Positions 51,700 to 63,414 of a DNA stretch of 64,000 nucleotides are shown here, piece after piece. The notes under the pieces were generated by a model that saw only the letters and a program-made list of their open reading frames with translations, was not told where the DNA came from and searched no databases. Source of the stretch: Mortierella alpina. Lineage: Eukaryota > Mortierellomycota > Mortierellomycetes > Mortierellales > Mortierellaceae. Where the stretch lies: assembly GCA_029449245.1 (NCBI GenBank), contig JANATF010000007.1, forward strand, positions 1-64,000. Reading direction: 5' to 3'. The first letter of the stretch is position 1. Every line of letters begins with the position of its first letter. The translations under genes and the position numbers were made by a program.

Positions 51700-54600
51700 A
51701 TGGCCGACGCTGCGTTTGACTTCCTAGGCGAGGCTGGTGTCCGCTCAGCTGCCGAGGCAACTGAATCGCACTCAAAGACAGGAGCAGTCAAAGAGGAAGA
51801 GGATGCATTTGCTGCTGCTGTCTCTGCCTGGAGAGGTACTTTCTTCTCATCCTCAATCCACCCGCAGTCGAAGCTGAGAATTGAACTAAAGCCTCCACAA
51901 CGTTTGCATCTCTCGCCTTGACCCACTACTTGAACTCTAGGCATCCAGCTACCAGTCATCCAACAAGAAATGGACAACCAGTCAGTTGAGTTACTGGAGC
52001 AACAACAGCAGAGCTTGGCAGGGCGTAAGAAGCTTGCGGAACTGACACGAGGTAGGCGACATTACACCCCCGAAATCCGCACATTCCTATCGATGCCTGG
52101 AGATTGCTTCAGGCGAGTAGCGTATGATCAACTCACCACCCAGGACCTTCTTACATCCCTACCCTCTGATAGAGTTTAAAAAGGTATCGGATCAGGAAAA
52201 ACTGCAGCAGTTTAAGCTGCTTCTCAGGGCGTATCAAGGGGAGATCGACTCTATCACCAAGAGAGAGAAGGCCACAGCGCAAGCGTTCCTGAGCGTGTAC
52301 AATGCCTTGGGACAGGCACCAGATCCTGCAAAACTTCTCCAGGTCGCCGCAGTAAGCATTGCCATCGCCATTGCCTTGTTACTGTCTCCGTGTTCGAAAA
52401 TCTTATGGAGTTGGGATTTGAAAGACAATGAGTGGCCTTGTTCTGACCTCCTTTTCTATCAACTTTCGCTCCTTCTCACCACTCGTCTTTCCTGCTTAGG
52501 ATCAAACCACTAAACTGGACGAGATCAACGCACTTCAGGCGGAGAATGCGCGGCTCAAGGAAGAGAATATTAGTCTTAACAAACAGGCGGCGAACTTGCG
52601 ATCCATGTCTAGCAATACGACAAAGCTTCAACAACGTCTGACGCGATTGGAGACGAAGCAGGAAGAGACCATCCAGGAAAAAGTCAAGGAGAAGGAGCAA
52701 GCATTCAGAGAGGAATGGGAAGAGAAAATCAGAAGCGCCAAGGAAAGGTAATTTCTACCTTATCGCTTTCAAATCCGTTAGACCTTGGGAAGGAGCGTTG
52801 GAACAAAATCTGGGATGAAACGATCAACTCACTACATATTACGTGTTACTGATTGATTAGGGAGCATGACCTGCAACGACAGCTCAACCAAGCAAAGGAC
52901 CAACTCAAGGCACTCAAGCACACGAACGACTCGACACAGGCCACCCTTGTTGACCACTCTCAAAAGTACGAGGAGGAGGTTGTAGCTAAATTGGCTGAAT
53001 TGGACATAGTGTTGCTGGATTATGAGCGTGCAAACAGTAGGATATCGGAACTGGAAGGTCAAAATGAGCTGCTGCGTGGCCAACTGGATGGAATGAATGG
53101 ACGGAACATTGACAGCGAAAGGTAAACCACCATTTCAGTTTTGATATCAAACGAACAGAGCAAGGAAGCAGTTTTAGGAGCATGACCTGATTGAGATCTT
53201 ACATTTAATACTTTCACATAGGGCCGCAACTCTTGAGCAAACCATTGAGAACCAAGATGCAGAACTGCAAACATTGACAAATGCCTTGGAAACAATCAAA
53301 TCCTCGACAAAGGTAAAGCTCAGGACCCACGGACACCAAATGGGGCCGATATCAGTGCATCATTGTGCTGACTCTTGTCCGTTGCCTTCTAGACACAACT
53401 ACAATCATTGGAGCGTAAGGCTGCCACTCTTCATAGAGATGTCCAGGAAAAGACGGAGGAAGCAGAGGCAGTAAAGCGCAAGCTCGAACAATACAAGGAC
53501 TATGAAACGGTGAAGAGCGAACTGGAAGTTTTGAAGGTAACTAATAGAAATAACACAGAACCTGCTGCACCTGAAGATCATGGAGTTGAAAAACATATTT
53601 CCGCACTCAAAGTAACCTGTTTTTCTTCATGCTGCTAGTATATTGAATTCTCTGGATCTCGAGGAGCGGATGCAGAGGACGATTGGGACGAGCGTGTGCT
53701 CACCCTTGCGAGCAAGAACCTCGAAAAACCACTGGAAGTTTTGTTGGTAGAAAAGAACCGCAAGCTGGAGAATGAATTGACGGAACTCAAAGTCCTTCAT
53801 GAGTCTGTCAACAACGATTTGGAGGACGTCCGGACCCGCCATGAGGTAGCGGCGCGGCAACTAGGATCACAAATGGAACTCATCCAGAAACTGGAGGAAG
53901 ATATCACGCGCTTGAATCAATCTTCAGGAACTGCGGGAGCTGGAGTAGGGAATGGCAGTGTCAATGGGTATTTTGTAGGTGGCCCTAGTGGCCATCAGCA
54001 TCCAACCTCGCCACCTCCGTTCGGAAAGCTCTCGTTCTCGGGAGAGGTAGTGGGAGGCGTCACGTTGGGTCCAGTGCTTCCAGGACCTCCCCGAGCACCA
54101 GGATTCTCGTCAGCAGCGTCCCTCAATCCTGATTTGGCAACGCCTGGAAGCAACATCACCCCGAATGCCGGATCGAGTGTTACGACTTCCTCTGCGGACC
54201 ACAGTATTTTACCCATTGTGACGAGTCAACGCGACCGATTCCGTCAACGAAACAGCGAGCTGGAGGAACAGCTCCGCCAACAGTCTGAGCAGATCTCCAA
54301 CTTGAGGAACGAAACTAGTCAACTGCAAAAGGACAACCTGAAGCTGTATGAGAAGGTCAAATACATGCAGTCATATCGGAATGATTCCTCGGGAGCGGGC
54401 GTTGGAACAGGAGCCTCTGCAGCCATGGTCGATTACACGTCGCCCTTCAGGAGCGGAGTAATGGGTCGCCAGCCTGCTGGTGCAGGAGGACAGTACAAAA
54501 AGGACGATGGGGATCATGAGACGGTGCAGATGCAGCCCTTGGATCCAACGGACCGTTACCGCAACATGTACGAGGAGAGCATGAACCCGTTCGAGGCCTT

Positions 54601-54838
54601 CCACAAGAAGGAAGAGAGTCGTCGATTCAACAGCATGACACCTGCAGACAAAGCCATGCTGACGATGAGTCGCCTGGTTTTGACGAATAAGTGGACGAGG
54701 AGCATGCTTGTAGCCTACACTATGGGGCTCCATTTTTTGATGGTCGTGATGCTGTACAAGATGAGTGCGTGGGAGGAGTGTCGACACGACCATGAGACGC
54801 CCAACGATGCCAACCCTATGATGCCGTCAGACGACTAA
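51700..54838 (+). CDS. COY1: CASP/Coy1 Golgi coiled-coil membrane protein (eight exons)
   Basis: Exons are 51700-51835, 51941-52051, 52173-52351, 52500-52747, 52861-53121, 53222-53312, 53393-53536 and 53639-54838, in phase throughout, giving 789 aa. The N-terminal AVSAWRGIQLP...LAGRKKLAELTREFKK and the following EEKLxxFKxLLRAYQGEIDSITKR-like block are CASP hallmarks. A long coiled coil follows, with EKNRKLENELTELK. A Gly/Pro/Ser linker (about 470-560) separates it from a second coiled coil. The end has NPFEAFHKKEESRRF, then MLTMSRLVLTNKWTR and one transmembrane segment (AYTMGLHFLMVVMLYKM) before a short acidic tail. CASP proteins are tail-anchored in the Golgi and act in tethering and retrograde traffic. 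It converges on RMT2 with 58 bp between the stop codons. Confidence 0.9.
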
Positions 54839-54896
54839 AAGAGAGCTCCTTCATATAAAAGCAATTCCTATACACTGATGTTTTTATGCCTGATAT

Positions 54897-56266
54897 TTAG
54901 AATCCATCAAGACGACAGACGGGGAGATAATACTTGTCTAGAGTCCAGTATGCGCGCTTGACGCCGTTCCACTCCTCCTCCTTCAGCCCAATGTCCATCT
55001 CTTCATACTCAACTGTGAATCCCATCTCGCTCAGTTCCAGTTCCGAGATCCTGTTGTACACCGCATGGAAGAACTGGTTTGTCGCCCCGAGGCCATTGAA
55101 ATACGAGTAGATGCCGCCTTCTTCCAGGTGGTTGGGCACGATCTCGTGAAAGGCCCTCAGATCCTCATAGTACTCTCCGAACGTGTCGAAAAAGATGCCG
55201 TCGTAGACCTCGAGCTGATCAACCACATCCTGCCACCGGCCAAACAAGATCTTGACACCAGGCTTTTGGTCCCAACCTTCCTTGATCATATGGGCATAGA
55301 CATCTGGATGGGCTTCAATAATCGTGTGCTGTGAAGGCGATCGCTTCTGGAGTTCCTTGTCGACCAATCCGAGTCCGAAGCCTACATTGAGGACCCGAAG
55401 TCCCTCTTCTGGAGAGATCACTTCCGCATGGCGGACCATCAATGGAAGCTCCCATCCCATCATGACTCCGTTCTTTTCGGCGTCCAGCAGGCGATCACCA
55501 TCTTCTGTGTACTGAAGAGGCTGTGCGAGGTATTCAGCATTGGGTACTTCGGGCATCTGCTCCACTTTTTGCTTCTTGGCTGCTGGCTCAGCTTCTGATC
55601 CTGCAGAGTCGTCTTTGGTATCCTTGTTGGATTCCTTTGTCTGACTCTCCTCGGTTTCTGTAGCCTGTGTTGCCTCATTGTTGTCTTCCGCTTCGTTGTC
55701 GTCGTCGGCATCCTCCTCAGCGGCGGCTTCGAGCAGCTCCAGCTTGAGTTTCCGCTGCATGAGTCCCATCAAGAGCTCAACACGGACACCCTCCTCCAGC
55801 AAAAAGTCATAGATCTCGGGCTGGTTGAAGGATTTGGCATAATCTCCCACAGTCTTGTAATCGTCGTCGACCAGGTTCCAGGGATGCCCATAGCTCAACA
55901 GCAGCTTGACGATGGGAAGACTACCGATCATGGTCGCAAAATGCAGCATGGTCCTTCCATGAGCTGCACGGGCACTATGTTTTTTAGAAGATGGATGGTT
56001 TAGGATCCTTTCAGTGTCCGTGACATGCTAGCGATTGAGCTCTGCTTTTACGTCCCCACCCCCTCCCTTGCTCTTGTCTCTGTCTGTGCCTGTCCTCACC
56101 TGTGGTTGGCACCGTCCTTGAGCAGCTGCTCGACCTTGTCGACCTTGCCCTCGGCGACAGCCTGCATCAACTCTTGGCTTTTGGCGACTTCCTCGGCTGA
56201 GGCGTCAATGACCTCTTCGGTCTTGACCATGTTGCTCTCTGGCACGGGATTCCGCTGTGTCTCCAT
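54897..56266 (-). CDS. RMT2: Rmt2-type protein arginine N5-methyltransferase (two exons)
   Basis: Exons are 56266-56100 and 55974-54897; the intron has a GTGAGG donor and CATAG acceptor. The 414-aa product is close to the 412 aa of the yeast protein. The N-terminal ankyrin-like part (LMQAVAEGKVDKVEQLLKDG, then AHGRTMLHFATMIGS and LLLSYGHPW) is followed by an acidic low-complexity insert (about 140-200) and a SAM-binding methyltransferase domain: GWELPLMVRHAE, VLNVGFGLGLVD (motif I), TIIEAHPDVY, YDGIFFDTFGEYY and GGIYSYFNGLGA. Rmt2 methylates the delta nitrogen of an arginine in ribosomal protein L12. Start METQ is chosen as the first in-frame ATG. The insert between ankyrin and catalytic parts is the main departure from the family. 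Confidence 0.92.
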
Positions 56267-56528
56267 TGGGGGTTGATTCCTTGAACGCTGCTGAGTGTAT
56301 GTGATTGAGAGGATCGCTTCGAGTCTTTTTTTTGTTTTCCGTTCAGCTTGTCACAAAAAAGTGACCGCTTCTCCTGTGCTGTGCCCTCTTCCTGCAGTTC
56401 CATCACTTTTCTCCCTTGCCGCTCCGGTCGATGATCCCCATTGCATATGGTGGTTTTTGTATTTAAAAAGTAAGTGTATGACTTTTTGTTCAATGTACTT
56501 TGTAGTATCTCTCGTGGCTAGCCCTGTT

Positions 56529-58919
56529 CTAAACGGCTGCCACTCGGACTTCCTCTGGTTGTGATAGTGCCTCGCTCTCTGGCTTGACTGCAGGCAGGAC
56601 AGGGTTAGAGTTTCCAAACAAACTCATCCGTCGGATCGCCTTTCGCCACACCCCACCCTCGGCCACAACCGGCGTGGTCGGTGTACCCTCCACTGCCGTT
56701 GTGGAGCTGCTGTCTGACGTCGCGATGGAAAGTGTTGGTGATCTCATCGACGACTCAAGGTGGCTCTCAGACTCGTTCGCTTGGCCCTCAGGAATCGCCG
56801 GCGGCGCCTCTGCAAGAGACGAGATGGAGTTGGAAGACTCAGGCATAGGTTCAAGAACCGTCAGGTTGTTCTTGGTCTTTGCCATCATCGATCGCCTGCT
56901 CGGGGTCGACTGCAAGGCACTGGATTCGCTCCCGAAGCGACTATGACCACCACCCATGCCATGTGAACTTCCTAGACCACCGACGGTCTGTCTCCGCTGG
57001 TGACGTTCATGGGCTCCCATGGAAGCATGCCGTTGTAGCTGTTTGCGCGTGTACGGCTGGTCAAATGTCGTCAGTTGCTCATACTCTGTTGGGGCAGCAT
57101 GGTAGTGGTCGTTGGCGACAATGGCGAAATCAGAAGAGGATTGGCTGGTGCGAGGCGAGTCTTCAACAATATGTCCCTCTTGGAACGAGGTCAGCCCTGT
57201 CGAGATTCCACTGGCTGCGTCGTCTTCCGAACTGCTTCTGTTGGAACTCCTTGAGGATGGTGCTTGAGGTGGCTGCGAAGCCTTGGAGCGCAGGGAAAAG
57301 ACAGAGCCACCGGAGAACAGCGACCGTGAACGGGCGCGACCCATTTCTGGCTTCTTGACCTCCTTCTTTGAATCGACTTCTGAGCCGCTATTGTTGCCGC
57401 TCACGCCACCATTGCTTCTGCTGATCTGGGTGATGACAGCGGCAGGGGACTCGGGCACGAACTGTCTCCGAGGGCTGTAATCTGCAGCAAGGATGGCCTG
57501 GAGGTGAGGATTCTCCATGATGCGGGAGAGAATCTTGGAGATGTACAGTCCAAGTGCGGTGTTGCTCTCCTTGAGCGTCTTGAGCTCTTCTGTCAGAGAT
57601 TCAATTGATCGGTCTGCTGACGAGGCAGGTGAACGCTCGAATGCCTTGCCCAGTTCGTCTGCAAGGTTGATGGATCCACTGCTGCGTGCTCCCAAGGGCG
57701 TGCCCGTGAGGTCGTCATCATAGCCCGTGTTCTATCAGGGGGCAAAGTAAGTTTTGAGTTACAGTCTACGGACCAGTTTGTGGAAGCATGCAGAAACCCC
57801 TCTGTTTGCTTACCTTCATAATATCCGTTTGCATGAACTCGCCGTTCATGGACTTTTCGTGCAGCAGCATCTGGAAACTTTCGTTCTCTTCCATCAGGTT
57901 CTTGTTCAGCTCGCGCGCCTGCGCAATCTCTGACTGGAGCTCAGACCGCTGTAGAAGAAAGCTCCGCTGGCGTTCATGAAGGTCGTGGTTCATGTGCAAG
58001 ATTTGGTCTCGAAGCTCTTTCACCAGCTTTTCGTGTGCTCTCATTGCTCTTGCGTGGGCTGCATTGTTCTCGGCTATCTGCTGTTGAATCTGCGGAGGAA
58101 GAGCATCCGCTGGGTCTCTTTCTGGGTCGTATTGGTCTTTTTTTTTTTGTTTTCAAATCATAAAAAGAGCGTGATAAGGTAAAAGGAGATTGTTAGTGCC
58201 ATTGCTCCATGGTGGATGACTATCAGGGGTGCGCAATTATGAGCCTAGAGTATGAAATATACGTGTGCAACTCTTGGACTGCAGACCATTGTTTGTAGCA
58301 TCCCCTGTACCACTCTTGCACAGAAGGAGACATTCTCATTCCTCTCGTCGTTACCTTTTGGTGGCGCCTGAACAATAAGAGGCCGTGTTGCAAATTTGAC
58401 ACTACGCACCAATTCGGACTCGCGCTCGGACCATAGGGAGCGTTCCTTCTCGAACGCAGCCTTGCTTTGATCCAGCTGGCGGTCAAAGTCCTTCTTTGCC
58501 CGCGATAGTCGGTGATTTTCCTTGCGCGACTCGGCCAGCTTTTGGTCGAGCTCGTACACTTGGTTCTCGAGTCTAGCCTGGTTGTTTCGGACCGAGGTAA
58601 CCTCCTGCTGGGCTAATGCAGTTTTCTGAACAAGGGCAAGGTTTTCTTTTAGCAACTCTGCTGTGGCCGTACCCGTCCAAAGCTGGCTTTGTTGTTGCAA
58701 TGGCTGCAGTGGGTCCTGGTCCTGGTAGAGATGGCGGAACGATTCAATTGAACAGGCTGTGCTGAAGAACGAGCCGCTCGAGAGAGGCCGTGGCGATCCA
58801 GTGGCTTTCGTGGTGGGTAAAAGTGGCCCCAGCAATGAACTGGAAGGTCCACACTCAAAAGAGGTTGGCGAGTAGTGGGCAGAGGAGGAACCCCCGTGCT
58901 TTGTCAGGCGTACGCTCAT
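56529..58919 (-). CDS. Coiled-coil protein of unknown function (three exons)
   Basis: Exons are 58919-58355, 58136-57814 and 57731-56529, 696 aa. After a Ser-rich start, residues about 85-300 form a long coiled coil (LLKENLALVQK..., ENQVYELDQKLAESRKENHRL, then HEKLVKELRDQILHMNHDLHERQ and ELNKNLMEENESFQMLLHEKS). A further conserved-looking helix is SIESLTEELKTLKESNTALGLYISKIL near 350. The C-terminal half is Ser/Thr/Pro-rich with basic patches (GRARSRSLFSGGS, WRKAIRRMSLFG), typical of a regulated disordered tail. I do not recognise the family. Intron 1 has an unusual acceptor preceded by poly-A rather than a pyrimidine tract (near 58137-58150), so the exon 1-2 join is the least certain. It lies 262 bp upstream of RMT2 on the same strand. 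Confidence 0.72.
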
Positions 58920-60473
58920 CTGGGCTGCTCTCTATAAGATCGATGCGGGGCTGATGGCTGATGTACTTTTTTGGTGGGGGTGGGACAATCGCACTTAGGG
59001 ATGCTGCGTGGGGCGATAGAGGCAGGAGCAAATATCGAGGGAGCAGAGGAGGAAGAGAAGCGCGAAAAAAAGGAGGCGGTGTCCTGGTCTGCAGCAGCAC
59101 CTCCTGTCCCGCCCTAATCTCTACTGCACACCCACTTATCCGCCAGACCACTGCGCTGGGCAGACGTGTCGGCCTATCGCCCTTGCCCTAGGTCGTCGGC
59201 TATCTGTCTCCTGCTCTCCTGAAGGAAGACGTGTGTCCAGTGACAGGCCAGTTGTTGTGTGCTTTTTTTCAAAAGAACTTACCCTGTTGGCTCGATCAAG
59301 TGATCGCATAGTTGAGATCAGGACCTAATGGCATCATGGAAGACAATGGGTCACGATGAGTCTAGGAACACGTCGTACTGAGTATGTGGTATGTATGCAG
59401 TGGTGCGTGCAAGTGGTTTTCTATGCGCAGAAAAACTGTATCGCAAAGCACGGACAGTAGGGATAGGCGTGCGCGCGTCTGCTGTGACTACCTCTGTCGA
59501 CTGCCTCATTCCCCTTGGCCACGTTCCTGGCCCAATGCATTGAATCCCTTACCTCGTCATGTTCCTCATCCTCGTGTGACGAGAAGGTCATGTTGTGGTG
59601 CAGTTGGGTTGAATGGGTATCAGGGCAGGATGGAAAGGGAAGGTGAGAAGAGAAGGCTGCTCTTTATTTGTTGAAAGTGAAGAGTGAAAAGTGTAAAAAA
59701 GGTGAGTGTCGGTGCTACTTTGTAGAGGAGGGAGTGTTCTTTCAGGCAGGAGTCAGAGAAGGAGGGGTTGTGGGTGCGAGGAGAATAGACGAACGAAAGA
59801 GAAAGAGAGGGAGTAGAGCGAGAAATGGGCGAGAAATAAAAAGTGTGAGATACCTTGGGCATGCCCCCCTCGTGGCCAGCCCATGAACTCAACGGACGGG
59901 CTGTCCTCGCTCTCCAAGTGAGCAGCAGCGCTGTTTTGTTTTTTGTTTGTCCCGGCCGGAGCACAACAAGGATAGTATTTTTGGAGCAATTGAGCCATGG
60001 AGAATAAAAAATAAAATAAAACGGCCTTAGGAGCAGGACTCACAAGGAAAAGGCATCGCAACCACGCTCTCACTTTCTCGAATGGACCTCGCTTTCTGGT
60101 GCCATGACACCACCTTTGGGTCATGTGGGCGAAGCAGCAAGGCAGAGCAGACGCCCCAAGCACCGTCTGGCAGCACGTTGCTGCGTGTGCGCTGTGTCCT
60201 GCCTTGTCTTGCATATGGCTGTTGTCATGTGGCCATGTGGCCCACTGCCATGGAGGAGCAAAGCAGGGGAATGAGGACAATGGGGAGAATAGCACGCCCC
60301 GTGGGTGGGTGGTGCTTGCTGTGCCTGAGACGCAGTGTCTCGCCTTTTTTCTCTTATGTGGTGAGGTCATACCAGCCGCATAACTGTAGCTTTTTGTAAC
60401 GCCACTGCCACACACCCATTCATTCCTTGCATTCTTCCCACACTCTGCACCACTCCGACCACACTGCTTCACC
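58920..60473. other. Intergenic region between the coiled-coil gene and UAP1
   Basis: 1.55 kb, divergent promoters. No reading frame here has recognisable content. A/G-rich runs occur at 59640-59830 and a GGTGGGGGTGGG tract near 58970-58983. Confidence 0.5.
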
Positions 60474-62021
60474 ATGACACTGTACACCGCTAAAGTAGAC
60501 GCTGTGCGGCAGCGGTACACAGCAGCAGGACAGGGCCACGTCTTCGCCTTCTGGCACGAACTCACGCAGCAGGAGCAGGAACAGTTCCTGCTGCAGCTCG
60601 AATCGCTCGACCCCGCCGCTCTCAACTCTGTCTACGCCCAGGCGATCGCTGCGTCCAAGAACACGTCCATATTCAACGATCTCGCACCACTGGACAAGGC
60701 CGAAGTCAAGTCCACCCTCACAGCTACTCAGCAAGAAAAAGACCTGTGGTACTCCCAGGGACTGCAGGCTATTTCCGATAACCAGGTCGCTGTCGTCCTG
60801 CTGGCAGGAGGACAGGGCACGCGGCTAGGCTCTCTCCTTCCCAAGGGCTGCTACCGCAACCTTGGCCTTCCCTCACACAAGACACTCTTTCAGCTGCAGG
60901 CAGAGCGCATTCAGAAGCTTCAGGATCTTGCAAGGATACACAAGGCAAACACAACTCAGCAGTCGTTAGATTCTGTCCCCTCTGTTGTCATTCCATGGTG
61001 CATCATGACCTCCGGACCAACGCGCCACCATACAGAAGACTTTTTGAAGGAGCACAACTACTTTGGACTCTCAGTGGACAACATCATCATCTTTGAGCAA
61101 GGCGTTATCCCTTGCTTTGACCAGCAGGGCAAGTTTCTTTTGAACCATAAGAATATGATTGCGACTTCGCCCAACGGAAACGGAGGCCTGTATTGGGCTA
61201 TGCACAAGGAGGGCGTACTGGATGAACTGCAGAGACGCGGGATCCGCTATGCACATAGCTACTCTGTCGATAACATCCTGATCAAGGTCGGAGACCCCAT
61301 AGCCATCGGCCACGCCCTGCAGGAAGGAGCGGATGTGACCGCCAAGGTGATGCCCAAGACCATGGCAACGGAACCTTTGGGCGTGATCTGTCGGCTGGCG
61401 GGAAAGATCAAGGTGGTGGAATATTCAGAGATGGACCCCAATCTTTCAGCGCTCGTCGATCCCCACACAGAGGAATTTGTTTATCGGGCAGGAAACATCT
61501 GCAACCAGATTTGCTCGCTCAAGTTTCTACAAAAGGTACCAGAAGTGCTCAAGGACAGGAACCAGGATCTGCTGATCTATCATCTAGCTTCCAAAAAGAT
61601 TCCATACGTCGATCTCAAGACTGGCCATCGCATCAGCCCTGACCAGCCCAATGGTGTGAAGCTAGAGCTCTTTGTGTTTGACGTCTATCCATTGGCAGAG
61701 CGATTCGCGTGCTTGGAAGTGGAACGATCTAGAGAGTTTTCGCCTATGAAGAACGCCAGTGGATTAGATTCGCCTCAGACATCGCGACGCGATTTGGAGC
61801 GACTGCATGTCCGATGGATTGAAGAGGCAGGCGGGCACGTTCAAGGCGAGGATGCTGATCATCTCTCCAAAGCGAACGGATCCACAGAGCCTACTAGAAT
61901 CGGATTTGAAATCAGTCCGCTTATGAGCTATTCAGGTGAAGGTCTAGAGTGGATCAAAGGAAAGACCATCCGCGCAGGCGTCATAGAAAGTCAAGAGGAC
62001 GTCCAGTTCGTCAAGAAATGA
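60474..62021 (+). CDS. UAP1: UDP-N-acetylglucosamine pyrophosphorylase
   Basis: Single exon, 515 aa, ATG in the context CACCATGAC. The nucleotide-binding signature LLAGGQGTRLGSLLPKGCY lies at about residues 107-125. Other family segments are IPWCIMTSGPTRHHTEDFL, FEQGVIPCFD, SPNGNGGLYWAM (uridine and GlcNAc-1-P pocket), YSVDNILIKVGDP, and KLELFVFDVYP with ERSREFSPMKNA near the end. The enzyme makes UDP-GlcNAc from UTP and GlcNAc-1-phosphate in the cytosol, the last step before chitin, GPI anchors and N-glycans. Length fits eukaryotic homologues (about 480-520). No defects. Confidence 0.96.
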   Translation: MTLYTAKVDAVRQRYTAAGQGHVFAFWHELTQQEQEQFLLQLESLDPAALNSVYAQAIAASKNTSIFNDLAPLDKAEVKSTLTATQQEKDLWYSQGLQAISDNQVAVVLLAGGQGTRLGSLLPKGCYRNLGLPSHKTLFQLQAERIQKLQDLARIHKANTTQQSLDSVPSVVIPWCIMTSGPTRHHTEDFLKEHNYFGLSVDNIIIFEQGVIPCFDQQGKFLLNHKNMIATSPNGNGGLYWAMHKEGVLDELQRRGIRYAHSYSVDNILIKVGDPIAIGHALQEGADVTAKVMPKTMATEPLGVICRLAGKIKVVEYSEMDPNLSALVDPHTEEFVYRAGNICNQICSLKFLQKVPEVLKDRNQDLLIYHLASKKIPYVDLKTGHRISPDQPNGVKLELFVFDVYPLAERFACLEVERSREFSPMKNASGLDSPQTSRRDLERLHVRWIEEAGGHVQGEDADHLSKANGSTEPTRIGFEISPLMSYSGEGLEWIKGKTIRAGVIESQEDVQFVKK

Positions 62022-62406
62022 TTCCATGTTTAATAGCGCCACTATGACTTGACAATAGAGCAACGTACATCTACTATTCTTCATCCATCTGCGCGTGAAG
62101 TTCGCCGTGGCCAGCAGCACCCTCCACTCCGACCCTTTTTAAAACAGCCTTCTTCTAGGGCGAAGCCGAACTTTCATTCCCTTGCAATTGTAGCTGTGCA
62201 GCGGGGCTTCTACGTCTACTCGGTGGCTCGCCCGGCTGCCCGGCTAAGCCTAGGGACGGATCCAGGCACCGAGAAAACCAGAAAAAAACACCTTCAATGA
62301 AAAAAAAAACCCCCCTCGTAATTGACCACAATTACCCTCTCTAATTGACCGCTTTGTTCGCGAGTTGTTAGGTGTTACAATTTTCATGCTTTCATACCTT
62401 CATTTA
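62022..62406. other. Non-coding stretch after UAP1
   Basis: 385 bp, no supported gene. It contains AAAAAAAAACCCCCC (near 62301-62315) and repeated AATTGACC units (62318-62350). The UAP1 polyadenylation signal is not obvious. Confidence 0.45.
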
Positions 62407-62477
62407 GCGTGGTTGGTTTAGTGGTATAATTACCGCCTGCCACGCGGTAGACCCGGGTTCGATTCCCGGACCACGCA
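62407..62477 (+). tRNA. tRNA-Gly (anticodon GCC)
   Basis: 71 nt, no intron. The acceptor stem GCGTGGT/ACCACGC pairs perfectly over 7 bp, with A as discriminator. The D-loop TTTAGTGGTA (A box GGTTTAGTGG), anticodon loop CTGCCAC with GCC, and T-arm CCGGGTTCGATTCCCGG (B box GGTTCGATTCC) are all canonical. TTTT at 62482 is a plausible Pol III terminator. Confidence 0.95.
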
Positions 62478-62584
62478 ATCTTTTACATACCCATCGATAT
62501 ATTTTTTTCGCGCCCTGGATCGTGCGAGTCAATGCGGAAGCTAATCTGACAGCTCATGTCAGAAGTAAAGGAACTATAATAAAA

Positions 62585-62695
62585 ACACGCCCCCGTGTAC
62601 ACCTACTTTTCACGCCCCCCGTGTATTTATCAAAAACATAGGGCAAAAAATATTTTCACGCTCCCGTGAACCCATACTCTCACGTCCCCCGTGTA
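62585..62695. repeat. Cluster of four CACG-N(4-6)-CGTG inverted repeats
   Basis: ACACGCCCCCGTGT (62585-62598), CACGCCCCCCGTGT (62611-62624), TCACGCTCCCGTGA (62656-62669) and TCACGTCCCCCGTGTA (62680-62695), with a half-site CTCACGGCCCC near 62721. Each pairs as a short stem around a C-rich loop. The cluster lies between the tRNA and the 3' end of a minus-strand hypothetical gene; function unknown. Confidence 0.7.
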
Positions 62696-62747
62696 ACATC
62701 GTCAAAATGAAAAACTCACGGCCCCTCTCTATATAACTCTTCTTTCT

Positions 62748-63316
62748 TCACCAGTAAAGGTACCAGGATTTTCTTTTCAAGGCGCCCTGAACCACCCACA
62801 CGCGTTTTTGTAGCACATTTGAACTACAACGAACGCGATTAGGCTGATCTTTGTATGCCGAGTGGATATTGGCAACTCTTGACGCGATGCGACCTATGGT
62901 CTTGAGAGTGCCTTTGAGTGACTGATAGGAGCTAGGAGATGCTGTAGTCTCCTTCAACGGGACGGGTAATAAGGATTCCACCATGGGCTTCATCCATCGC
63001 AGTGCCAACTACAACATGAGAACCAATACACCACTATTATGCATGCATACACACATCCGCGTACCTGGTTCAAGTTGAACCCCGTCTGCACCGCGTCCCT
63101 TCCTGAGGTAAGATTTTCTACCTTGCTCTGATAGCTTAGCGACCTAAGTGCTAGGAGCCATACGAGGTTGGGATCTATGAGGCTAGGGTGAGAATAGGCT
63201 GATGACACTTCAAATGGCTGCTGAGCAGTTTCTACTGCTGAATCAATGCATCCATACTCCTGCTCCACATATTGACAATAACTCCTGTGCACCATGCACA
63301 GGTACCACGACACCAT
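62748..63316 (-). CDS. Hypothetical protein (two exons)
   Basis: Exons are 63316-63065 and 63008-62748, with a 56-bp intron (GTACGC donor, TTGTAG acceptor) joining whole codons to give 170 aa. The first half reads MVSWYLCMVHRSYCQ, then IDPNLVWLLALRSLSYQSKVENL. The second has LALRWMKPMVESLLPVPL and SYQSLKGTLKTIGRIASRVANIH. The content is amphipathic-helix-like and without recognised motifs. The clean phase across a short fungal-size intron is the main support, and the region could instead be non-coding. Confidence 0.4.
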
Positions 63317-63414
63317 TCTTTTTTCCTTTCATTTGCTACGTTGTATAACAAGACAGTAATATTTTTCGCCTTTCTCTACCTCATCATTCGTCACCCACCC
63401 TCGCCCTCACATCC

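Noticed and set aside
59753-60625. 290-codon minus-strand frame overlapping the UAP1 start
   Set aside because: Cys/Ser-rich low-quality translation with no motif; it overlaps well-supported UAP1 codons on the other strand and its likely promoter.
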